Shown piece by piece: positions 14,415 to 21,550 of a stretch of DNA of 27,333 bases. The position numbers and the translations under genes were made by a program. The notes below the pieces were generated by a model. That model searched no databases and was not told where the DNA came from. It saw only the letters and a list, made by a program, of their open reading frames with translations. The stretch lies in the IMG/VR virus record IMGVR_UViG_3300025168_000523, positions 1-27,333 of that record, one strand, 5' to 3'. Every line of letters begins with the position of its first letter. The stretch's first letter is position 1. This stretch comes from a virus.

Positions 14415-15151
14415 TGCCTTTATTGTATGGAACTACAGATGATGGTCGTGTTGGAAGTGGCACCACAACTTGGGCAGGGGCTAGAGACGTTGACACTGGA
14501 ACTACAATAAATCTAACTGAAGCTGCAGATAGTAATTTTACAGCAGTACATAAATTTTCAGGAAGAGGTGGTGGTGCTACTTTTAGAGTAGAAAGATCGT
14601 TTATATATTTTGATACATCAGGTGTAACAGGAACTGTGGGTTCAGCTCAGTTTGAATTAGTTGGATCATCTGGGGATGATGGTAGTATTATTGCTGTAAA
14701 AAGTAATGCGTTTGGGGGTGACGGGGGCACAGCGTTAGCAAAATCAGATTTTGATGCTATGCCTGGCTGGGCAGATGGTGAATCACAAGAAGGTAACGTT
14801 ACTGCTTATAGTGCAGCTGCAGCATTTGAAAGCTCAGGAACATGGAGTACAAATAGCGCAAATGTTTTAGCAAGTACTAGTGATCTTTTAGATGACATAA
14901 AAAATAATGATGTTGTTATAGTTTGTTTTATAAATTATACTTATGATTATTTAAATGTTACAATACCAAGTGCTGGTACAGTTAATTTAGGGGCTCGTTA
15001 TACGGAAGCTTCAAGTGCAGGTCAGCGTCCTCGTATTAACTATACCTTAGCAACAGGATATGGAAATGATGTAAATAGTGTAGAATCTGCCAATATAAGT
15101 AAAGTTAATGCAGTCGCAACTGCTAATATAGAAAAAGTAATCGGAGTTTAA
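14414..15151 (+). CDS. Virion structural protein with carbohydrate-binding-like domain
   Basis: 245 residues, Gly/Ser/Thr/Asp-rich and beta-rich, with no signal peptide. The core phrase RSFIYFDTSGVTGTVGSAQF resembles DNRLRE-type domains ('R.fl.Fd.s.ip..v..A.l'), which are jelly-roll modules of extracellular and phage proteins. The C-terminus (SVESANISKVNAVATANIEK) contains two copies of a SANI-xKVN-like unit, a short repeat ending I have seen in marine phage structural proteins. It follows the methyltransferase by a shared base. A fibre or baseplate appendage is likely. Expression probably ends here, because a new promoter motif follows. Confidence 0.72.
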   Translation: MPLLYGTTDDGRVGSGTTTWAGARDVDTGTTINLTEAADSNFTAVHKFSGRGGGATFRVERSFIYFDTSGVTGTVGSAQFELVGSSGDDGSIIAVKSNAFGGDGGTALAKSDFDAMPGWADGESQEGNVTAYSAAAAFESSGTWSTNSANVLASTSDLLDDIKNNDVVIVCFINYTYDYLNVTIPSAGTVNLGARYTEASSAGQRPRINYTLATGYGNDVNSVESANISKVNAVATANIEKVIGV

Positions 15152-15169
15152 TAAAATAAAAAAAATTAC

Positions 15170-15177
15170 TACCTTTG
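15170..15177 (+). promoter_or_regulatory. Bacteroidetes-type -7 promoter element (TACCTTTG), near-leaderless
   Basis: TACCTTTG fits TAnnTTTG and stands only 4 nt before the ATG at 15182. The transcription start expected from the usual spacing would fall at or very near the A of ATG, so the mRNA would be leaderless or almost so. The same 4-nt geometry occurs on the other strand at 21917. Confidence 0.55.
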
Positions 15178-15181
15178 TAAT

Positions 15182-15751
15182 ATGCCAATAATTAAAGACA
15201 AGTATGGAGCTAAAGGATCTAATATTAGGTCTAAATTTCAAACAAGAAAAATAAATACAGCTATAATTAATCCTGTTCCATCATCAGAATCAGGAATAGA
15301 AACACAGCAAATTCAAGAATCTTTTAATAAAGAATATAGAAGCTCTGTTATATCTAAAGAAGCATCTAGTAAATTATCTATTATCAGTAGTCATACTTTT
15401 TCTACAACATCTTCTGCTGAATTAATATTTACATTAAGTCAGGGAGAAAGTTTAAACGATATTGTAATACATAATTATAATGCAATTTCATCTGATTATA
15501 TCAACATAACAATATCTTGGAGTGTCGGTGATCAAAAAGATGCTTCTTTTACTATATCTTCAGGAATTATAACTGCAGTTACAGGAATATCTATCACTCG
15601 TTTATTTGGCGCTGAATTTCCTTATTTAGGTACAGTAAGTTTAGCAGATATTGTAAAAAATATTTTTACTAATGTTAGTAATAAAATATATTTTTATGGT
15701 TCAAGCTCTATTTTAGGTCCTAGTATTACTTTTAGCAAAACTAGTGGATAA
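15182..15751 (+). CDS. Hypothetical virion-region protein (189 aa)
   Basis: The first ~60 residues are polar and probably disordered (KDKYGAKGSNIRSKFQTRK, then Ser/Glu-rich). The rest is a beta-rich domain with Ser, Thr and Ile strands (SSHTFSTTSSAELIFTL, YINITISWSVGD). No signal peptide or known motif is present. A distinct domain ends in SSSILGPSITFSKTSG. Its place between structural genes suggests a tail or appendage protein. It has its own promoter motif and possibly a leaderless start. Confidence 0.7.
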   Translation: MPIIKDKYGAKGSNIRSKFQTRKINTAIINPVPSSESGIETQQIQESFNKEYRSSVISKEASSKLSIISSHTFSTTSSAELIFTLSQGESLNDIVIHNYNAISSDYINITISWSVGDQKDASFTISSGIITAVTGISITRLFGAEFPYLGTVSLADIVKNIFTNVSNKIYFYGSSSILGPSITFSKTSG

Positions 15752-15995
15752 ACCAACATCAAGATACAATATTCCAATATGGTTATCTAATTGGACATTT
15801 AAAGACTCAAAAAACAAAATATACACATTGGATAACCATATAGTAAAAGGTTATAATAAAGGAACTATATTTACCAATAAAATCATTGTTAACAAAGCGG
15901 TTAATAAATTAGTCGGAACTCGTTCAAAGAAAAAGCTTGTTCCTGTAAATTTAACACTATTAAGTCAGCATGGCTATGGTGTTGATGATAACTAA
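15744..15995 (+). CDS. Hypothetical protein (83 aa), GTG start
   Basis: The frame has no ATG near its 5' end. The GTG at 15744 overlaps the previous stop by 8 nt, the same overlap length seen at 4939 and 12052, so GTG is the likely start. The product is basic, with IPIWLSNWTFKDSKNKIYTL and a basic middle (VGTRSKKKLVPVNLTLLSQ). No membrane helix or known fold is recognised. The N-terminal Trp-rich strand and basic patch could suit a virion linker, but the function is unknown. Confidence 0.65.
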   Translation: MDKPTSRYNIPIWLSNWTFKDSKNKIYTLDNHIVKGYNKGTIFTNKIIVNKAVNKLVGTRSKKKLVPVNLTLLSQHGYGVDDN

Positions 15996-16005
15996 AAAAA
16001 TAACA

Positions 16006-17289
16006 ATGTCTTTAAATGATAAAATCAGAGAGTATCTATTAAACAATCCTCACTTAATGCGTAGTAAATACGCAGATACAGCCAAGAAATTTGGTACTAA
16101 TTACGAACAAATTAGAACTCTTGCACGCGGATTAAGAAAAAAAAATCCAGATACAGAACCAAAAGAAAAAGAGATAGTTAGTTTCCAAGAAAACAAAACA
16201 GAGGCTATACTAATTGCAGAAAATTGTACAAGAGTTAAATCTTTAGATGATTTATTAGCAGCTTGTAATGTTAATCTAGATTCTTGGGAAGTAGAAAAAT
16301 ATGATATAGGTACATATGAGGTAACTGGATTTGATAACGATAGAAATCCTATTACTGTTACTATGTTTAGAACAAAAGCTTTTCTTAAAAAAATAAAAGA
16401 AGAGTTTAATATAGAGAAGGTAAGAGAAGAACTCATGGAGGATTTACGAGATCTATCTGTAAAAGTTTCAAAAATTAAAAGAGAAAGACCTGAAGACAGA
16501 AAAGATTTACATCTTTTAGAAATATCAGCTTTTGATCTTCATTTAGGTAAGATAGGTATTAAAGATGATAAGTATAGTATGGACATAGCTGAAGACCGTC
16601 TTTTAAGCGCTATAGATCATTTATTATATAGATCTCAAGGTTATCATATAGATAAGATACTTTTTATAGTAGGGCACGATTTATTAAATTCTGATAAAGA
16701 TTGGCCAATACCAGCTACAACAAGAGGTACTCCACAATTTAACTCAGAGTATCATATAGATATGTATAGATGCGCTAGAAAGCTTATGATTAAAGCTATC
16801 AACATATTATCTGAAATAGCTAATGTTCATGTAATGGTTATTCCAGGTAATCATGATAGAGAATCTGTTATGCATTTAGGTGATACTTTAGAATTATACT
16901 ATGAAGAAAATGAAAATGTAAAAGTAGATAATAGCGACTGCCTAATGAAAGCCATACCTTATGGTAATAATCTTATTATATCTGATCATGGTGATGGGCC
17001 TAAGACCGCTAACCTTCCAGGTATTATAGCTCAGAGATTTAAAAATCTATGGAGTAATACTGTATATGTAGAAGTACATAGAGGACACTTCCATACTAAC
17101 AAAGCAATGAAGCTACAAGCTATAGAAGAGCTTAACGGAATAACTGTTAGAAACTTATCATCTATGTCTGCCACTGATTACTGGCATGATAGTAAAGGTT
17201 TTATTGGTAATATAAAGAAAGCACAAGCTTTTATATATAGTAGAGAAAACGGATTACAAGGAATATTAAACTATAATGTTACTGTCTAA
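16006..17289 (+). CDS. Calcineurin-like metallophosphoesterase with N-terminal helix-turn-helix-like region
   Basis: An upstream in-frame ATG exists at 15970, inside the previous gene; the ATG at 16006, 10 nt after that stop, gives 427 residues and is preferred. Residues about 4-45 look like a small helix-turn-helix (ADTAKKFGTNYEQIRTLARG). The metal-site motifs of calcineurin-like phosphoesterases follow in order: DLH (177-179), GHD (223-225), GNHD (281-284), DHGD (328-331) and GHFH (360-363). Members cleave phosphodiesters or phosphomonoesters, including nucleic acid ends. It is the last late gene and overlaps the convergent minus-strand gene by 11 nt. A DNA nuclease or repair-like role is inferred. 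Confidence 0.85.
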   Translation: MSLNDKIREYLLNNPHLMRSKYADTAKKFGTNYEQIRTLARGLRKKNPDTEPKEKEIVSFQENKTEAILIAENCTRVKSLDDLLAACNVNLDSWEVEKYDIGTYEVTGFDNDRNPITVTMFRTKAFLKKIKEEFNIEKVREELMEDLRDLSVKVSKIKRERPEDRKDLHLLEISAFDLHLGKIGIKDDKYSMDIAEDRLLSAIDHLLYRSQGYHIDKILFIVGHDLLNSDKDWPIPATTRGTPQFNSEYHIDMYRCARKLMIKAINILSEIANVHVMVIPGNHDRESVMHLGDTLELYYEENENVKVDNSDCLMKAIPYGNNLIISDHGDGPKTANLPGIIAQRFKNLWSNTVYVEVHRGHFHTNKAMKLQAIEELNGITVRNLSSMSATDYWHDSKGFIGNIKKAQAFIYSRENGLQGILNYNVTV

Positions 17290-17497
17290 ATTCTTTATCT
17301 TCTTCTAGTATCTTAATTAAAACATTTTTATTATGTAAAGGTCTAGCATTTTTACCTTTATGCAAATTAAAAGAATAGTACTCAGATGGTTTATAAATCT
17401 GTTTTACTTCTCTAACAAGATTTTTTTTGTTATACTTAACAATCCATCTTGTATCTTCTTCATGTTCAGTTTTCTTTAAGTGTGTTAAAAAGCTCAT
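17279..17497 (-). CDS. Hypothetical basic protein (72 aa)
   Basis: The last gene of the minus arm, whose stop lies inside the 3' end of the convergent phosphoesterase gene. The product is basic and helical with a tyrosine-rich middle (KPSEYYSFNLHKG) and ends EEDKEFRQ. No family is recognised. It starts 1 nt after the GroES-like gene and is presumably co-transcribed with it. It could be a small substrate-binding or host-interaction protein, but nothing in the sequence specifies this. Confidence 0.62.
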   Translation of the reverse strand: MSFLTHLKKTEHEEDTRWIVKYNKKNLVREVKQIYKPSEYYSFNLHKGKNARPLHNKNVLIKILEEDKEFRQ

Positions 17498-17498
17498 A

Positions 17499-17759
17499 CT
17501 ATTTATTTATTTTAGCAATTATACTTGATTCAGGAAACATAAGATATTCTTCATTTTTATACTCCATACGCATTGCGTGTCTTGGCTCGTATATAACATA
17601 ATCTCCCTCTATTAATTCTTGTACTTTACTACCAGTAGAAATTACAATACCCTTAGTAGGTATTTCTGCTTCTGCTTTAGAAATTATTATTCCTGAATCT
17701 GTAGTTTCTTTAATTTTATCAGGCTCTATTAAAACCTTGTTCCCTATCATTTGCATCAT
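17499..17759 (-). CDS. GroES-like co-chaperonin
   Basis: Up to 86 residues, starting at one of three close methionines (MMQM). The GroES layout is clear: GNKVLIEPDKIKETTDSGII with a mobile loop containing GIII (E. coli GIVL), then GIVIST, then GDYVIYEPRHAMRMEYKNEE and the closing SSIIAKI strand. Compared with E. coli GroES, the roof beta-hairpin between 'AVG' and 'VGD' is missing: only SKVQELIE separates them. Lack of the roof hairpin is also described for T4 Gp31, which enlarges the cage for the capsid protein. The product would cap host GroEL and help fold virion proteins. It overlaps the upstream gene by 4 nt. Confidence 0.85.
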   Translation of the reverse strand: MMQMIGNKVLIEPDKIKETTDSGIIISKAEAEIPTKGIVISTGSKVQELIEGDYVIYEPRHAMRMEYKNEEYLMFPESSIIAKINK

Positions 17760-17887
17760 AATTCAAATTTTTTATGGGTGTTACCCGTTATTAAACATAA
17801 ATAGTCTTGTTTTGTAGTATAGACTCTTCTTCTACATTTTTTATTATGAAAGCCTAGTCTGTGTAGTATATATCTAATATGCTTCAT
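17756..17887 (-). CDS. Short basic hypothetical protein (43 aa)
   Basis: The frame is open further upstream (to 17944), but the ATG at 17887 overlaps the previous gene by only 14 nt and is the likely start (MKHIRYILHRLGFHNKKC). The product is strongly basic with two cysteines and ends HKKFEL. It overlaps the GroES-like gene by ATGA, which suggests translational coupling. It is too short for family recognition, and it could be a spurious frame between two real genes. Confidence 0.45.
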   Translation of the reverse strand: MKHIRYILHRLGFHNKKCRRRVYTTKQDYLCLITGNTHKKFEL

Positions 17888-18092
17888 AATCATTTTGATC
17901 ATATTTACTTTTCCATTTATCCATTTCTTCAAAATATAAATCATTTACTCTATCTAATTCTTTTTTTAAAGATTTATTTTCTTTTGAAGTTTTTATTATA
18001 CAAGCAACAGTTCCTATTACAAATCCAATAATTAGAATAATAGCAATCATACCTAAATATACAAATTCATCATCATTCATACCAAACTGCAT
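17874..18092 (-). CDS. Single-TM protein with cytoplasmic coiled coil (72 aa)
   Basis: A short acidic N-terminus (MQFGMNDDEF) is followed by one membrane helix at about residues 13-32 (LGMIAIILIIGFVIGTVACI). A charged coiled-coil tail (KENKSLKKELDRVNDLYFEE) comes next, ending DYEAY. Alternative starts exist at Met1 and Met5. Small inner-membrane proteins in early phage operons often modify host envelope functions or exclude other phages. No family is recognised. Confidence 0.6.
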   Translation of the reverse strand: MQFGMNDDEFVYLGMIAIILIIGFVIGTVACIIKTSKENKSLKKELDRVNDLYFEEMDKWKSKYDQNDYEAY

Positions 18093-18109
18093 AAATTTTT
18101 ATTCCTTTA

Positions 18110-18316
18110 TTAGTTGTACAACTGTGCACTTTTTTCTTTATTATTTGTTTGTTTAAAAGATTTTTGTCTAAATACTTTGGATTTTTGCTGTTTAATTTCC
18201 TCTTTTTTGGCATACTTTTCTAGGTTTTGTATTATTTTATTTTCTCTTTTAAATTTATCCATATAAAGATATGTAAAAAAACAAATTATTGCAAGTATAA
18301 TTGTTGTTATTATCAT
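18110..18316 (-). CDS. Small membrane-anchored protein (68 aa)
   Basis: An N-terminal membrane helix (TTIILAIICFFTYLYM) is followed by a highly basic tail (KFKRENKIIQNLEKYAKKEE to the end), so the bulk would stay in the cytoplasm. It starts 2 nt after the SPL-like gene. No known motif. The composition is low in complexity, but the start, the spacing and a second small membrane gene following directly make a real gene likely. Confidence 0.6.
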   Translation of the reverse strand: MIITTIILAIICFFTYLYMDKFKRENKIIQNLEKYAKKEEIKQQKSKVFRQKSFKQTNNKEKSAQLYN

Positions 18317-18318
18317 AA

Positions 18319-19176
18319 TTAAAATATGTATCTAATTTTATTCCAGGGTATTACCTTATTGTGTAATTCTTTAAATTGATTTATATAATCACGTTTTAGC
18401 TTGTAATTATACCTAATATTTTCACAACCGTATTGTGATATTTTAGTTTCTTGTATGTTAGGAATCCATAAATCTATTTCTGTTTTTGGATTGTTTTTAA
18501 GGTTTAAAGTATGTCTTTCTATATTGTGTGTAAGAAATATGCATTCTGACAAAACATTTTCTTTAATTTCTATATATTTATCCATTAATCTAAACAATTC
18601 AAAATAATCATTTAGCCATCCATCGTATACTATTATAGGACTAAAGTTTACGTGTACATCATAACCAGCAAATGTAAAAGCGTCAATAGCTAATATTCTA
18701 TCTATAATTTTAGATGTTCCTGGCTCATGTAAATCAGCCTTACTCTGTGGCATCAAACTAAATCTAATACGTATTTTACCTTCAGGATTAAATTCTAACA
18801 AGTTTTTGTTTACATATTTTGTAGCAAAACTTCCCATAATATCTGGGTGATCTTTAAAGAATCTAAATATTTTTTTCCATTCATGATGTTTAGCGTGTAA
18901 TGCAAAATCTTCATTGCAGCTTATATCATATGTAATATATTTTTCATGCGTTTGATTGGGCTTATCTACTTGAGCAAAAGCAGCATGACTATTTATTTCA
19001 GTAAGTATATCTTCTGTATTTGTTGCAACAGATAGACCGTAAGGCATATGGCGTTTCATATAACAGTAAGAACAGCTATACAAACAACCATAGCCAAAGC
19101 TTGGAGATATAAAATCTGTAGATCTACCAGATGGTCTAATTTTAAATGTTTTTCTTTTTATTTTCTTTACTTTCAT
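18319..19176 (-). CDS. Radical SAM protein, spore photoproduct lyase (SplB)-like
   Basis: 285 residues. The radical SAM cluster motif is GCLYSCSYCYMKRH, with CxxxCxxC cysteines at 31, 35 and 38. The surrounding pattern (SPSFGYGC..., LSVATNTEDIL, YDISCNEDFALH) is that of the spore-photoproduct-lyase branch. The enzyme would use a [4Fe-4S] cluster and SAM to make a 5'-deoxyadenosyl radical. Family members reverse the thymine dimer 5-thyminyl-5,6-dihydrothymine in spore DNA, but Bacteroidetes do not sporulate, so the phage version may repair UV damage or have another substrate. It overlaps the DUF3310 gene upstream by 35 nt. Confidence 0.8.
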   Translation of the reverse strand: MKVKKIKRKTFKIRPSGRSTDFISPSFGYGCLYSCSYCYMKRHMPYGLSVATNTEDILTEINSHAAFAQVDKPNQTHEKYITYDISCNEDFALHAKHHEWKKIFRFFKDHPDIMGSFATKYVNKNLLEFNPEGKIRIRFSLMPQSKADLHEPGTSKIIDRILAIDAFTFAGYDVHVNFSPIIVYDGWLNDYFELFRLMDKYIEIKENVLSECIFLTHNIERHTLNLKNNPKTEIDLWIPNIQETKISQYGCENIRYNYKLKRDYINQFKELHNKVIPWNKIRYIF

Positions 19177-19441
19177 GTTTTAATCTTTCTAATTCAAACT
19201 CTAAATGAGCTATGGCTTTTGTAATGCAATCTATTGGTGATTTATGCTTCCGTTTTGCACGTAAAAGATATGTGACAGCGGTACCGCAATTATAAGAAAG
19301 ATCAAAATCTTCTACAACTTTACGCGCTTCGTATTTATGATACTTTCCTATGTAATAAGACGGTATTCTTTTATCTCCAGTAGAGCTAGACACATATCCA
19401 TTCCTACCTACTTCATAATAGCACTCATCATGTTTACTCAT
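19142..19441 (-). CDS. DUF3310 family protein
   Basis: 99 residues. The core IPSYYIGKYHKYEARKVVED, then YNCGTAVTYLLRAKRK and CITKAIAHLEFELERL, follow the DUF3310 pattern ('HY......a.....f..GnaiKYl.R...K....dl.KA..yl'). This is a short helical domain found in many phages, sometimes called nucleotide-kinase-like by annotation only. The exact role is unknown; a place beside nucleotide and DNA-metabolism genes is usual. Its basic 3' end overlaps the radical SAM gene by 35 nt. Confidence 0.75.
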   Translation of the reverse strand: MSKHDECYYEVGRNGYVSSSTGDKRIPSYYIGKYHKYEARKVVEDFDLSYNCGTAVTYLLRAKRKHKSPIDCITKAIAHLEFELERLKHESKENKKKNI

Positions 19442-19639
19442 TTATTTAATTTTTATTCTTGAATTTGTTTTACTATTTTTTAATAATTCTAATCTTTGTG
19501 CTCCATATTCTTTAGTTCTTTTATCTTTATAAGAATATTTTTTTTTCTCTGGATATTTACTTCTACTACACATATTAATTCCAAAAAACATAGCAAAAGA
19601 ACTTACCTCACTAGCATTATATAATTTTTCTTTTTTCAT
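19442..19639 (-). CDS. Hypothetical basic protein (65 aa)
   Basis: A lysine- and serine-rich product with a hydrophobic patch near residue 15 (SSFAMFFGINMCS) and a highly basic end (KTNSRIKIK). It shares a base with the end of the upstream gene and abuts the DUF3310 gene. No family is recognised. The high positive charge could mean nucleic-acid contact, but there is no motif. Confidence 0.55.
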   Translation of the reverse strand: MKKEKLYNASEVSSFAMFFGINMCSRSKYPEKKKYSYKDKRTKEYGAQRLELLKNSKTNSRIKIK

Positions 19640-20031
19640 TAATCTAATTTAGTTTTAAAGTGATCAATAATTTTATTCATTTGTCTTTTGTAGAATAAAT
19701 CAAACTCTACATATTCCATTTCACCTGAATCTCCATTCAAGGTTTTAGGTTGTGTTTTTTCCCAGAGCTTATACATAACTCCTCTCATTCTTTGGCTGGG
19801 TGTCTTTTCACTAAACTCTGCGTTAGTTGTTGCTTTCTCAACTGCATCTATCTGATCTTGATTGATAGTGTTTGTTGATATTAATATATAGCCAGGCTTT
19901 TTAATTAATCCAAATAGATTAACCATAGTTTCGTTTGAAAGTTCAGGTGTACCTAAATACACCCTTAAACTTCCATCTGCTAAGGTACTAACTTTATCAA
20001 TACCTCCTTCAAATACTACTGAATTTTTCAT
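19639..20031 (-). CDS. Phage-type hypothetical protein in the recombination operon (130 aa)
   Basis: It begins MKNSVVFEGGIDKVSTLADG and continues RVYLGTPELS and LFGLIKKPGYILIST, with a PSQRMRGVMYKLWE segment in the second half. From memory, this combination (a beta-rich N-terminal half, then a 'PSQRlR.vly.lWe' helix) recurs in phage genomes beside RecE-like nucleases, with function unassigned. The gene overlaps the RecE-like gene by 4 nt (ATGA), so the products are made together. It may be an accessory of recombination or replication; no catalytic motif is visible. Confidence 0.7.
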   Translation of the reverse strand: MKNSVVFEGGIDKVSTLADGSLRVYLGTPELSNETMVNLFGLIKKPGYILISTNTINQDQIDAVEKATTNAEFSEKTPSQRMRGVMYKLWEKTQPKTLNGDSGEMEYVEFDLFYKRQMNKIIDHFKTKLD

Positions 20032-20837
20032 AATATATCTTCATTCATTATATGTATACTTCTTTCTGATTTCTTGTCAAGATAATCAAATCCTTGGCTA
20101 GGCCAATAATCATTATCATTACAATATTTATATATTTCTAGATCTCTATTATATAGCTCTCTACCCTTATCAAGCAGATCATCACCTATCTGTATAATAT
20201 TTATACTAAATGGCGGACTTTTCTCTATAGCTACAATATAGAACTCCTGAGCCCTTACAGCGTCCATGTAGAATGCAGCTTGCTTATAGTACTTAAACTT
20301 CTTTACAGAGCTTGCAAATCCATAATAAGAACTATCTTGTGTTGTTTTAAGATCTACTATAATATTAGCATCTTTATTATATACATCAAGCATACCTCTG
20401 CATTTTACTTCGTGCTCTTCATTTTCCCAAGCTATAATATGTTCTTTAAGCCCATTACTTAACATTAGTTTAGCATCAGAATCTCTCATTATTTTTTCTG
20501 TCATTTGTTCTATGAGATGATAGTCTTGTTCTGATACAACAGTTTTTAACATATTAGAGTTAACAAATTCTGCATAATCTGCTTTACCTTGCTTAGTTCT
20601 TTTGTCAAATTTAGGTGCTACAGCATATACATTATTAAACTCTTCTGGCTGTAATACATTCATATGTAATGCTGATCCAAATTTCATTGCAGGTGTAGAT
20701 AGTTGTGGATTATCTACTGCAAACCTAAAGTATTCTGGTGATTTACCAGTAAGATTATTCAACATACTATTAGATACATATTCTGTATCTTGATAATAGT
20801 TGTGATGTGTTAGGTTGTGATTTTCTATTAATTTCAT
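20028..20837 (-). CDS. RecE/DUF3799-like PD-(D/E)XK nuclease
   Basis: 269 residues. A conserved GSALH motif (54-58) follows an STPAMKF lead. The catalytic core is CRGMLDVY (Asp151), then IVDLKTT (Asp162, Lys164), with the later helix YKQAAFYMDA (Gln186) as in RecB/Exo VIII-type nucleases. This is the DUF3799 (RecE-type exonuclease C-terminal) family: a 5'-3' double-strand exonuclease that makes 3' overhangs for a partner annealing protein. The Rad52-like gene about 1.8 kb upstream in the same arm is the expected partner. A hairpin precedes its ATG, in a 130-nt noncoding gap. Confidence 0.82.
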   Translation of the reverse strand: MKLIENHNLTHHNYYQDTEYVSNSMLNNLTGKSPEYFRFAVDNPQLSTPAMKFGSALHMNVLQPEEFNNVYAVAPKFDKRTKQGKADYAEFVNSNMLKTVVSEQDYHLIEQMTEKIMRDSDAKLMLSNGLKEHIIAWENEEHEVKCRGMLDVYNKDANIIVDLKTTQDSSYYGFASSVKKFKYYKQAAFYMDAVRAQEFYIVAIEKSPPFSINIIQIGDDLLDKGRELYNRDLEIYKYCNDNDYWPSQGFDYLDKKSERSIHIMNEDIL

Positions 20838-20859
20838 TGTTTGATTTTAATACACTAAA

Positions 20860-20877
20860 GCCCTCCCGAAAGAGGGC
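20860..20877 (-). terminator. GC-rich hairpin, likely terminator after 20968-21291
   Basis: GCCCTC (20860-20865) pairs with GAGGGC (20872-20877) around a 6-nt loop. Read on the minus strand, it is followed by TTTAG and an AT-rich stretch, a weak U-tract. It stands between the stop at 20968 and the RecE-like start at 20837, so it can end or attenuate the upstream unit. Confidence 0.55.
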
Positions 20878-20898
20878 CTCAATGCAATCAAAACAAAA

Positions 20899-20914
20899 AC
20901 CATGTAAGCATGGT
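20899..20914 (-). other. Second perfect hairpin in the 130-nt intergenic gap
   Basis: ACCATG/CATGGT with a 4-nt loop forms a 6-bp perfect stem 21 bp from the GC-rich hairpin. A third small one, CTAC/GTAG, lies at about 20925-20936, and an AAGGAAAG/CTTTCCTT pair could enclose part of the region (20915-20922 with 20961-20968). The purpose is unknown; it may be an mRNA processing site or protein-binding element. Confidence 0.4.
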
Positions 20915-20967
20915 AAGGAAAGTTCTACAAAAGTAGTAAATTAATCTTTTGCTCCCTAAGCTTTCCT

Positions 20968-21291
20968 TTATTTGTTTTGTTCTTTATTTTCCTTTTCTTT
21001 ATTTTCTTCTTCTGCTTGATCATCTAATTCTTCCATTCTTTTAAGAATATTTTCTGCTTCTGGTATTTGCATGCAATAGTCTTTTAAACTATCTCTGAAT
21101 CCTTTTATTTCATCTTTTTCAAATTTGTCATCACCAGTATAATCTTTATGTAGCCATGTTAACAGAGCAACTTCATGAGACCTTAGAGCTTCTGACATTG
21201 CTTTTAGTGTATCAGATATAGGCTTCTCTACTTTATACTTATTACCCATAATATTAATCTTTTCTTTTTTTTGTTTAGTTTTTAGTGTCAT
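20968..21291 (-). CDS. Charged hypothetical protein (107 aa, start uncertain)
   Basis: The ATG at 21291 gives a Lys-rich, leader-like N-terminus; the ATG at 21249 (MGNKYKVEKPISDTLK) may be the true start, preceded by an A-rich leader. The helical core (KAMSEALRSHEVALLTWLHK) is followed by a very acidic/basic repeat tail (EENKEKENKEQNK). No family is recognised. The charged tail and a place next to a helix-turn-helix gene and the recombination genes suggest a DNA-metabolism accessory, but this is weak. Confidence 0.65.
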   Translation of the reverse strand: MTLKTKQKKEKINIMGNKYKVEKPISDTLKAMSEALRSHEVALLTWLHKDYTGDDKFEKDEIKGFRDSLKDYCMQIPEAENILKRMEELDDQAEEENKEKENKEQNK

Positions 21292-21298
21292 GTAATTT

Positions 21299-21550
21299 TT
21301 ATTTAAATTTATTTTCTATCCAGTATTCTTTAAAGTATTTCTTCCTAGGTGTTGATATTGATTCTTCTATTTTAGTTCTTTTGCCAAATCTTTCTGCAAA
21401 TATTTTATTAATAGTTTCACTAGTTACATTAAAATCTAAAGCAGCAGCTCTTATAGATACTTCTTTCTCTCTAATATATTGTAATATATTATCTTTTTTA
21501 TCTTCACTTAAGTTAAGAAAAGAAATTAGATTTTTTCTAATTTTTCTCAT
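21299..21550 (-). CDS. Small helix-turn-helix protein (83 aa)
   Basis: The central segment EVSIRAAALDFNVTSETINK (about 30-49) has the spacing of a helix-turn-helix with AAALDFNV as the turn, flanked by basic residues (RFGKRTK). It starts 4 nt inside the end of the RusA-like gene (ATGA overlap). It may bind DNA as a regulator or as a replication/recombination cofactor. Size and composition fit small phage HTH proteins; no closer family is recognised. Confidence 0.62.
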   Translation of the reverse strand: MRKIRKNLISFLNLSEDKKDNILQYIREKEVSIRAAALDFNVTSETINKIFAERFGKRTKIEESISTPRKKYFKEYWIENKFK

